From the NCBI RefSeq assembly GCF_014203555.1, contig NZ_JACHJH010000001.1:668013-732012 (forward strand): a stretch of 64,000 nt of DNA. Reading direction: 5' to 3'. The notes beneath the pieces are model-generated. The model was not told where the DNA came from. It did not search any database and was given only the letters and a program-made list of their open reading frames with translations. Positions within the stretch are counted from its first letter, which is position 1, and each line of letters starts with the position of its first letter. This document shows positions 58,330 through 64,000 of this stretch, piece after piece. The position numbers were made by a program, and so were the translations under genes. This DNA is from Streptomyces olivoverticillatus. Its GTDB lineage: Bacteria; Actinomycetota; Actinomycetes; Streptomycetales; Streptomycetaceae.

Positions 58330-59253
58330 TTGGGTATCACAGGAACGCGACCGTCCCGCCGCGCGATACTGGGCGTCGGTGCCGGCACAGCGCTTGCGGC
58401 CGTTTCCACGGGTGGGAGAGCATTTGCTTCAACTCCCAACGAGGATGAGATCGTCGGGCAGTTGCAGGAGCTGGAGAAGGCCCATTCCGTCCGTCTCGGA
58501 GTGTTCGCCCACAACACGGCCACGGGCGGCACCGTGCAGTATCGCGCGGACGAGCTGTTCCCCATGTGCTCGGTGTTCAAGACGCTCGCCGCCGCGGCGG
58601 TCCTGCACCGGGACAAGGACGGTGAGCTCCTGGGCAAGCGCCTCCGCTACACGGAGGAGCAGGTCAGGAAATCGGGCTATGCGCCGGTCACCGGGAAGCC
58701 CGAGAATCTCGCCAACGGCATGACCGTCGAGGAACTGTGCGCTGCCACCGTCGGCCAGAGCGACAATGCCGCCGCGAACCTGCTGCTGCGTGAGCTCAAG
58801 GGCGACAAGGGCCCCGAGGCGATCACGGACTTCTGCCGCTCGATCGGGGACGGCACGACCCGGCTCGACCGGTGGGAGCCCGAGCTGAACTCGGCGGAGC
58901 CGGACCGCGAGACCGACACCACCAGCCCGAGGGCCATCGGAGAGACCTACCGGAAGCTCCTCCTCGGCACGGCACTCACCTGCCGGGACCGCGACCGGCT
59001 CAAGGCCTGGCTGGTCGCCAACACGACCAACGGCGAACGTTTCCGCAAGGGCCTGCCCGCGGACTGGACCCTGTCGGACAAGACGGGCGGCGGAAAGGAT
59101 TACGGGGTGGCCAACGACGTGGGCGTCGTGTGGCCTCCGCACCGACGGCCGATCGTGCTGGCCGTCCTGTCGACCGGCCTTACGGCGACCGCACCGACGG
59201 ACAACGCGGTGGTTGCCCGGACTGCCGCGCTCGTGAGGGCGGCTCTGGCCTGA
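58330..59253 (+). CDS. Class A beta-lactamase, Tat-type signal
   Basis: A 307-residue serine beta-lactamase. All motifs are intact: S81-V-F-K84, S144-D-N146, E183 in WEPELN (omega loop) and K251-T-G253. The N-terminus TRPSRRAILGVGAGTALAAVS has the twin-arginine form, with cleavage after AFA near residue 33, so export is folded through Tat. It hydrolyses penicillins and some cephalosporins; the spectrum cannot be read from sequence. TTG start at 58330, a weak start that would lower output. Confidence 0.93.
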   Translation: MGITGTRPSRRAILGVGAGTALAAVSTGGRAFASTPNEDEIVGQLQELEKAHSVRLGVFAHNTATGGTVQYRADELFPMCSVFKTLAAAAVLHRDKDGELLGKRLRYTEEQVRKSGYAPVTGKPENLANGMTVEELCAATVGQSDNAAANLLLRELKGDKGPEAITDFCRSIGDGTTRLDRWEPELNSAEPDRETDTTSPRAIGETYRKLLLGTALTCRDRDRLKAWLVANTTNGERFRKGLPADWTLSDKTGGGKDYGVANDVGVVWPPHRRPIVLAVLSTGLTATAPTDNAVVARTAALVRAALA

Positions 59254-59326
59254 CCCGTCCCTGCACACCCGCGAGCCCGGCGGCGGCGTGTCACGCCCTG
59301 CCGGGCTGCCGCTCTGCCGTTCGGCG

Positions 59327-59926
59327 TCAGTCGACGGGGAACACCCCGGTGTCGATGGTTACGTCGAACGGCGCAGGAAGGTGGACCTCGTCCCCGAACT
59401 TGCCTGCCTGCAACACTCGGTAGACGTCATCTTTCGGTTCGCCATAGAGGGTGATGGTCGGCCCGCCTTGCGCCCAGCTGTCGACCAGGAGATAGAGCGG
59501 CGCTCCGGCATGCGCGAACGCCGCGGGCTTGCTGATCCGGTCATGGCGGAGGCTCGACTTCGGGGTGATCTCTGCGATGAACGTGGAGGCGATCGCCGGA
59601 ATGAATTGCTCCGACTCGGACAGCTCCATCAGTTCACTCTCCGGCGCGACCACAAGGTCCGGGATGAAGAGGCCGCTCCGAGAAGGCACGGAAACCGCAA
59701 GCGCCTGATAGACACCCCAGTCCTCGGGGATCACGGTGTACAGCGCGCGCTGGATCTTTCCCGCGATGACGTTGTGCCTGTTGGCAGGCGCTGGTGACAC
59801 GGTGATGATCCCCTCGATGATCTCCACCTTGCAGCCCTCGGGGGCGTCCGTCTCTTCCCAGATCCGGACCAGCTCGTCCCACTCGTGGCCGTAGCCTTCC
59901 GAGTGATCGACGGTGAGTGCGCTCAC
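59327..59926 (-). CDS. Uma2/DUF820 PD-(D/E)XK nuclease-like protein
   Basis: A 199-residue restriction-endonuclease-like protein. The family core reads VEIIEGIITVSPAPANRHN, then FIPDLVVAPE (the D of PD), then IAEITPKSS (E-x-x-x-K region), then DRISKPAAFAHAGAPLYLLVD. Uma2 proteins are abundant and expanded in Streptomyces and cyanobacteria; few have a proven activity. ATG 59926. No partner gene adjacent. Confidence 0.9.
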   Translation of the reverse strand: MSALTVDHSEGYGHEWDELVRIWEETDAPEGCKVEIIEGIITVSPAPANRHNVIAGKIQRALYTVIPEDWGVYQALAVSVPSRSGLFIPDLVVAPESELMELSESEQFIPAIASTFIAEITPKSSLRHDRISKPAAFAHAGAPLYLLVDSWAQGGPTITLYGEPKDDVYRVLQAGKFGDEVHLPAPFDVTIDTGVFPVD

Positions 59927-60216
59927 GGCGGTCTCCTTATCGGTGCATCACCGATCCCAGCATGCCGAACGGGACCGACAGCGGTCCACCGGACTCGTTC
60001 ACCCATACGAGCCATACGGGCCCCTCGGGTACGAGTACCGAGGCCGCCTCTCACCTGACGCACACTCATACCAGCCCCTCAGCCCTCTGGTTGGCGTTTA
60101 CCGGCTGTGACGCGCTTCTCACATCGCGGTCGAACGGGGTGACATCCATTCCACCATCCGCTGTCCTTGGCCATCGACAGTCGTGAAATGAGCATGTCGA
60201 ATAGGGCTGGTGTGAA
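59927..60216. other. Noncoding gap
   Basis: 290 bp between divergent Uma2 and repeat-protein genes; short runs such as CCATACGAGCCATACGGGCCC and GGTACGAGTACC, but no gene or clear repeat family seen. Local base composition is less G+C-rich than its surroundings. Confidence 0.4.
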
Positions 60217-60804
60217 TTGGACAGACATTTCCGTCAACTGTGGAGCGGTACGACGCGGGCGGCCGTCCGAAGCAGGTTCGCCGCCGTCGTGGGAGCAGTT
60301 GCGCTGATCGCGGCCGCCTTCACCGGCACGGCCACCGCTGCGACCAGCAGTGCCTCGAGGGCCGGTGGATGGTCCTGCTCCGGGGCGCCCGTTCCGGCCG
60401 GGTACGTCATCACCAACTACAACCGCAGCGGATGCAACGGCGCGGGCGCCTGGTACCAGGAGCCCGTGCGGGACGGAATCTGGACCTGCTCGGGCTCGCC
60501 GATCGTGTCCGGCTACGTCATCAGCAACTACAACCGCACCGGGTGCAGCGGCATCGGCGCCTGGTACCACCAGCTGGTCCGGAACGGCATCTGGACCTGC
60601 TCCGGCTCGCCGATCGTGCCCGGCTACGTCGTCACCAACTACAACCGCAGCGGATGCAACGGCATCGGCGCCTGGTACCACCAGCTGGTCCGGAACGGCA
60701 TCTGGACCTGCCCCGGCTCGCCCATTCCGGCCGGCTACCGCAGCACCACATACAACGCGGGCGGCTGCAGCGGCCTCGGGGCCTGGTACACGGTGCGCGC
60801 CTGA
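60217..60804 (+). CDS. Secreted cysteine-rich protein with four 37-residue repeats
   Basis: A signal peptide (residues 1-42, TATAA cleavage) and four tandem repeats with tryptophan at 52, 89, 126 and 163, exactly 37 residues apart. Each unit has the pattern W-x-C-(S/P)-G-x-P-I-x-x-G-Y-x-x-x-x-Y-N-x-x-G-C-x-G-x-G-A-W-Y, so two cysteines per unit, one disulfide each. The middle units are nearly identical in DNA. It is an exported small-domain protein, perhaps a surface or inhibitor module. TTG 60217 as start is unusual and uncertain. Confidence 0.8.
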   Translation: MDRHFRQLWSGTTRAAVRSRFAAVVGAVALIAAAFTGTATAATSSASRAGGWSCSGAPVPAGYVITNYNRSGCNGAGAWYQEPVRDGIWTCSGSPIVSGYVISNYNRTGCSGIGAWYHQLVRNGIWTCSGSPIVPGYVVTNYNRSGCNGIGAWYHQLVRNGIWTCPGSPIPAGYRSTTYNAGGCSGLGAWYTVRA

Positions 60805-60825
60805 CCGTACGGTCACGCCTTTCCA

Positions 60826-60855
60826 CGACCGCCGCCTCGTGTGGGGCGGCGGTCG
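60826..60855. terminator. Bidirectional hairpin terminator
   Basis: A perfect 11-bp stem (60826-60836 with 60845-60855), between the convergent repeat-protein and DUF397 genes. Confidence 0.8.
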
Positions 60856-60864
60856 CGCCGTCAT

Positions 60865-61065
60865 TCAGCGCATGCTGTCGACGAACGCTGCCCACGTCCG
60901 TGCGGGGAGAGCCAGGGCGGGGCCCTGGGGGTTCTTGGAGTCACGGACGTAGACGACGTGCGGTCGGGTGTCGTTGACTTCGAGGCAGTTGTCCCCGCCT
61001 TGCCCGTCACCGGCGCCGCTGTAGCTCGACTTGCGCCACGTCGATATGCGGTGCTCAGAGCCCAT
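60865..61065 (-). CDS. DUF397 protein
   Basis: A 66-residue protein with the DUF397 signature: WRKSSYSGAGDGQGGDNCLEV near the start and VRDSKNPQGPAL towards the end, closing with WAAFVDSMR. These small proteins pair with an XRE/Scr1-type regulator (as for WhiJ-like systems) and may act as its partner or antitoxin-like inhibitor. It begins inside the stop region of the XRE gene (11-nt overlap), so translation is coupled. Confidence 0.9.
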   Translation of the reverse strand: MGSEHRISTWRKSSYSGAGDGQGGDNCLEVNDTRPHVVYVRDSKNPQGPALALPARTWAAFVDSMR

Positions 61066-61888
61066 GCTCGTACTCCTCTGCCACGGAAGTGACCAGGGCC
61101 AGCGACGCCTCAGCAGACAACGCGTCACCCAATGCGAGGTCCCAAGCAGTCTGGCACTGGGCAACCCTCGCCGGATCGTCATGGATGTGCCCTGTTCTGA
61201 CCCCTTCAAGGTATGCCACCGGAGGTGCATCGTCGAACTTCAGCAAGGACAGCATCCCTGGGGAAAGCGCGTGTGCGCCAGCGCTGAAGGGGAGAACGTG
61301 CAGTCGGATGCGACCGCTGTCAGCCAGCTGAGAGACGTGGCGCAGTTGTGCGGCCATGGCGCCTGGTCCGCCGACTACCCTACGCAGCGCATGCTCGTCG
61401 AGAAGCACCCACATCACCGGCCCGTCCGGCCCTTCGAGAATGCGCGCCCTCGCTAGGCGCTGCACAACTCGGTTGTCAATTTCGGCTGCCGTCGGGTTGG
61501 TCAGCGCAAAACGGAAGATTGCACGGGCGTACGGCTCGACTTGCAGCAGACCTGGCACGAGGGCTGCTGCGTACTCCTGAATGCAGGAAGCCTGCTCCTG
61601 CAGTTCCGCTACATGCGTGAAGTGCACAGCGAACCGCGCCGTGCCCAGCGTCGGAAGGAAGCGGACGAAGAAGCCGTCCGTACCCAACTCCTTGTCCAAC
61701 CGACTTGCGTCCTCAACGGATGGTTTTCGTCGTCCGGCTTCGAAGTGGGCGATCATCGAGGCCGAGCAAAACATCGCGTCTGCGAGTGACTGCTGGGTGT
61801 GTCCTGCAGCTTCGCGCCGGATCCGCAGCTCCTCCCCGTAGGCCTTCCGCACGGTCGCCCCCTCCGGAGATCGAATGTCGTTGGCCAT
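61055..61888 (-). CDS. XRE-family regulator with DUF5753 (Scr1/WhiJ-like)
   Basis: A 277-residue protein. N-terminal helix-turn-helix of Cro/C1 type (YGEELRIRREAAGHTQQSLADAMFCSASMIAHFEAGRRKPS, about residues 17-57), then the long DUF5753 domain (about 95-275) with ALVPGLLQVEPYAR, VMWVLLDEHALRRVVG and VLPFSAGAH. Streptomyces has dozens of such genes; some control development and antibiotics. First gene of the pair with DUF397. Divergent from two small genes. Confidence 0.9.
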   Translation of the reverse strand: MANDIRSPEGATVRKAYGEELRIRREAAGHTQQSLADAMFCSASMIAHFEAGRRKPSVEDASRLDKELGTDGFFVRFLPTLGTARFAVHFTHVAELQEQASCIQEYAAALVPGLLQVEPYARAIFRFALTNPTAAEIDNRVVQRLARARILEGPDGPVMWVLLDEHALRRVVGGPGAMAAQLRHVSQLADSGRIRLHVLPFSAGAHALSPGMLSLLKFDDAPPVAYLEGVRTGHIHDDPARVAQCQTAWDLALGDALSAEASLALVTSVAEEYEHGL

Positions 61889-62005
61889 GACTAACACCTC
61901 TCCTTGACGCCCGCGTTGGAGAGCCAAACCCCCTTCCGAACCATAGCTCCGCACCGGAACGATCCGGACACAGTCCGTGAGAACTCCACCCCGGAAGGGA
62001 TTGCC

Positions 62006-62377
62006 ATGCAGCACGACCAGCCCAGACCGCACCCGGACACCCTGACGTACCGCGAAGGCGCGTACGTGATCGACACCCGCAGCGCGACGCTCGCGCAAGT
62101 CATGGGCACCCTCGGCCCACGCGTGCAAGTGCGGAAGCCCGGCGGGGGCCGCGAGTGGGAGGTGCCCCCGCAGGCCCTGCGGCTGGCGACGCGGGCCGAA
62201 TGCGATACGGGCGGGGTCCGGTCCGGCTCGCCAGTCGGGTGTACGGAGTGCACCGAGCTGGAGGCGGCGCGGCGAGAAGCCGTTACCCACGGCGACAGCG
62301 AGCGCATCGTGGACGCCACCATCGCCGTCCGCAGCCACTTCCGCGACGCGCACCTCATGCCCGGGAGGACGTGGTGA
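62006..62377 (+). CDS. Hypothetical protein divergent from the XRE gene, 123 aa
   Basis: A small cytoplasmic protein: YREGAYVIDTRSATLAQVMGTLGPRVQVRKPGGGREWEVPPQALRLAT, then a CTEC zinc-like motif and an Asp/Glu/Arg-rich helix (LEAARREAVTHGDSERIVDATIAVRSHFRDAH). The form is common beside XRE/DUF397 pairs in the genus. ATG 62006 follows GGAAGGGA. Overlaps the next gene by 4 nt. Confidence 0.8.
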   Translation: MQHDQPRPHPDTLTYREGAYVIDTRSATLAQVMGTLGPRVQVRKPGGGREWEVPPQALRLATRAECDTGGVRSGSPVGCTECTELEAARREAVTHGDSERIVDATIAVRSHFRDAHLMPGRTW

Positions 62378-62544
62378 CGCGCTACGCCGCGGGGCGTCTG
62401 GTGCCCAACTGCCCGCACCGCTCGGGCTGGACGCACACCCGTGGCGAATCGCGCTGCAAGTGCTGCGGGGTGCGCCGCTTCACGGAGTACGGGGCGCTAC
62501 GGCCACCAGGGCTGCCGCTTCGCACGACATCCCCTCGCCTGTAG
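62374..62544 (+). CDS. 56-aa cysteine-rich protein
   Basis: GTG 62374 overlaps the previous stop (GTGA). The protein has CPH...CKCCG, a possible small zinc site, then a short basic tail. It is co-translated with the 123-aa protein. Function unknown. Confidence 0.7.
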   Translation: MTRYAAGRLVPNCPHRSGWTHTRGESRCKCCGVRRFTEYGALRPPGLPLRTTSPRL

Positions 62545-62665
62545 ATCCATTATCGCCGCTCCCCTCCCCACCTGTCACCGTTCCCCAGAACGATCTTTGT
62601 GCCGGTTTGCCGCTTTAGAGTTCCAGGCGACCTGCACGAATCACCATTCCGACCTGGAGAAAAGA

Positions 62666-63172
62666 GTGACTCACGACATCGCCGCCCTCGCGGCCGAACT
62701 CATCCGCATGGCCGCGGCGGATCACCAGGCCTCGGCTCAGGCCAACAGCGAGGACCCGGCCGGGCAGTTGGCCTGGCGGCGGCTGACCGCACGCAACGGT
62801 GACCGGCTCGGCGCGATCATGGACGAGTACGGGTGGCCGACGGCGGAGACGGTCGGCGAGGACGCCGCGCGCAGCGCCTGGCTGATCGCTCAGCACGCCG
62901 ACCGGCAGCTCGACGTGCAGCGGCGCGCGCTGGGACTGATGGAGCAGGCCGTGGCGGCGGGGGCGGCGAGCCCCCGCGAGCTGGCCTTCCTGCGCGACCG
63001 GACGCTCGTCAACGAAGGCCGCAAGCAGATCTACGGCACCCAGATCGCCGGAGTGCGCGACGGCGCGCCCCTCCCCTGGCCCTGTGAAGATCCGGAGCGG
63101 ATGGACATCCTGCGCGCCGAGGTCGGGATCGAGCCGTTTGACGTGTACGTCGCCAAGTTCTCCCCGGCCTGA
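62666..63172 (+). CDS. DUF6624-family protein
   Basis: A 168-residue helical protein. The family core is visible: AIMDEYGWPTAETVGEDAARSAWLIAQHADRQLDVQRRALGLMEQAV, then LRDRTLVNEGRKQIYGTQI and the final EVGIEPFDVYVAKF. This layout is the DUF6624 pattern, of unknown role. GTG 62666 with GGAGAAAAG upstream. A hairpin with a T run follows. Confidence 0.85.
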   Translation: MTHDIAALAAELIRMAAADHQASAQANSEDPAGQLAWRRLTARNGDRLGAIMDEYGWPTAETVGEDAARSAWLIAQHADRQLDVQRRALGLMEQAVAAGAASPRELAFLRDRTLVNEGRKQIYGTQIAGVRDGAPLPWPCEDPERMDILRAEVGIEPFDVYVAKFSPA

Positions 63173-63181
63173 CCCCGCGCC

Positions 63182-63213
63182 GGGCCGCCCGGGAGCCCGG
63201 CGGCCCATTTTTA
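63182..63213 (+). terminator. Terminator after the DUF6624 gene
   Basis: Stem GGGCCGCC (63182-63189) with GGCGGCCC (63199-63206), then ATTTTTAT. Confidence 0.8.
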
Positions 63214-63341
63214 TGATGGTTTTGTGCCAAGCACGCGCTTCCGGTCCATTTCTGGAACCCGGGGCACTCGCTCGCTCATCCGCAAAGACGGAACTGACCG
63301 TCTTGTCCATGTGGGGCAGCACCAGCCGGAGCGAGCAAAGC

Positions 63342-64000
63342 ATGATCACGAACTCACCCACCGGGGGCTACCAGTCGGCAGGCCGACGCCGCGCCTCCCG
63401 CGCCAAACGGCTGCTCATCGCCGTGGCGTCCGTCGCCACCCTCGGCCTGATCGCCTGGCCGGTGATGAGCTACTACGAGATCCCGCCGTTCACCGACAAG
63501 GGCGACCCCGTCAGCTACGGCGGGGGCGGGGGCGCGGGCGGCGGGAAGAACGCCGACTCCAAGACGCTGATGCCCACCGGCCCGCAGGCCGACTTCAAGA
63601 ACGCCAAGACGCTCCCCGACGGCACCCACGTCAGCGTCGTCACCCTGGACGGCAAGAAGTCCGGCTTCAAGGGCAAGGTGTGGGTCTGGGCGCCCAAGGA
63701 GTACACCGACGACCCGAAGTTCGCCTCCAGCGGCTTCCCCGTCATGATCGCCCTGCCCGGCGGGCCCGGCAACGACGGCAACTACTGGTCGATCGGTGAG
63801 TTCGGCCCGGACAAGCTCTCGCTGGAGAAGAGCGTCTCCAAGTGGTACAGCGAGGGCAAGAGCAAGCCCTTCCTGCTGGCCATGCCGATCCTCAACCCCG
63901 GCCCGGACGACCACGGCATCTACTGGGACGCCAGCGACATCCCCGACCAGCCCAAGATGGGCACCTGGCTGACCGAGGACGTCCCGGACCTGATGAAGGC
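63342..64000 (+). CDS. Esterase-like alpha/beta-fold protein, N-terminal part
   Basis: Runs off the right edge; the first 219 codons are seen. A short basic head (RRRASRAKR) and one membrane anchor or signal (LLIAVASVATLGLIAWPVMSYY, about residues 24-45), a glycine-rich linker, then a beta-rich lead into the FrmB/esterase-D-like hydrolase fold: KVWVWAPKEYTDD and FPVMIALPGGPGNDGNYW. The catalytic serine would lie beyond the window. ATG 63342 with GAGCAAAG upstream. Likely a mycolyl- or trehalose-type esterase relative; substrate unknown. Confidence 0.8.
   Translation, partial: MITNSPTGGYQSAGRRRASRAKRLLIAVASVATLGLIAWPVMSYYEIPPFTDKGDPVSYGGGGGAGGGKNADSKTLMPTGPQADFKNAKTLPDGTHVSVVTLDGKKSGFKGKVWVWAPKEYTDDPKFASSGFPVMIALPGGPGNDGNYWSIGEFGPDKLSLEKSVSKWYSEGKSKPFLLAMPILNPGPDDHGIYWDASDIPDQPKMGTWLTEDVPDLMK

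Noticed and set aside
1..64000. tRNA, rRNA or integrated-element ends
   Set aside because: No cloverleaf, rRNA block, integrase or att-like direct repeats were seen on either strand by reading.

Overview
The window is chromosomal DNA from a Streptomyces. G+C is very high, with G or C at most third codon positions. GTG starts are common and TTG starts occur. The gene content is typical of the genus: a mycothiol conjugate amidase, the afsQ1-afsQ2-sigQ signalling locus, propionyl/acetyl-CoA carboxylase subunits with a small epsilon chain, HutH, an LAXTG wall protein and DUF397/XRE pairs. The order mca - greA - ilvA - metB - msrA ... hutH - cya - pccB - accA2 - deoC - sigQ/afsQ - add is the order I recall from the S. 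coelicolor SCO4968-SCO4901 stretch (from memory, not searched), so most of the window looks like conserved core.

Layout. 1-10.5 kb: thiol and amino-acid housekeeping (thioredoxin-like protein, mca, greA, a DrrAB-type ABC exporter, ilvA divergent from a MarR regulator, a degenerate sigma-like gene, metB, msrA). 10.6-17.7 kb: an accessory island. Two copies of a DUF6247/toxin-like module flank a minus-strand operon for a zinc-ribbon protein and a one-pass membrane protein. They are followed by a two-TM protein and an overlapping vWA-TIR gene pair. This is the best candidate for an undescribed conflict or defence system. 17.9-29.6 kb: DUF2786 protein, L,D-transpeptidase, LAXTG protein, hutH, a GGDEF protein, enoyl-CoA hydratase, adenylate cyclase, birA divergent from pccB-pccE. 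29.6-39.7 kb: class B PBP, Maf, His-rich secreted protein, IclR, accA2, TetR, DeoR, quinone reductase, gamma-glutamylcyclotransferase.

39.7-47.1 kb and 55.0 kb: nucleoside catabolism. Purine nucleoside phosphorylase, a phosphosugar mutase, deoC, two aldehyde dehydrogenase genes and adenosine deaminase turn (deoxy)nucleosides into bases and central-carbon intermediates. The PNP, deoC and add promoters share one identical 12-bp palindrome next to a -10 box placed for leaderless mRNA, so I infer one regulon. Two inverted copies of a structured repeat of about 130 bp bracket the mutase gene.

47.5-59.3 kb: uridine kinase, sigQ/afsQ1/afsQ2/afsQ3, VanZ and PspC-like proteins, add, a hydrolase, a divergent LysR/MFS pair and a Tat-type class A beta-lactamase. 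59.3-64 kb: a looser accessory tail with a Uma2-type nuclease, a four-repeat cysteine-rich secreted protein, a DUF397/XRE pair with divergent small genes, a DUF6624 protein and a truncated esterase-like gene. No rRNA, tRNA, CRISPR array, integrase or insertion sequence was seen.
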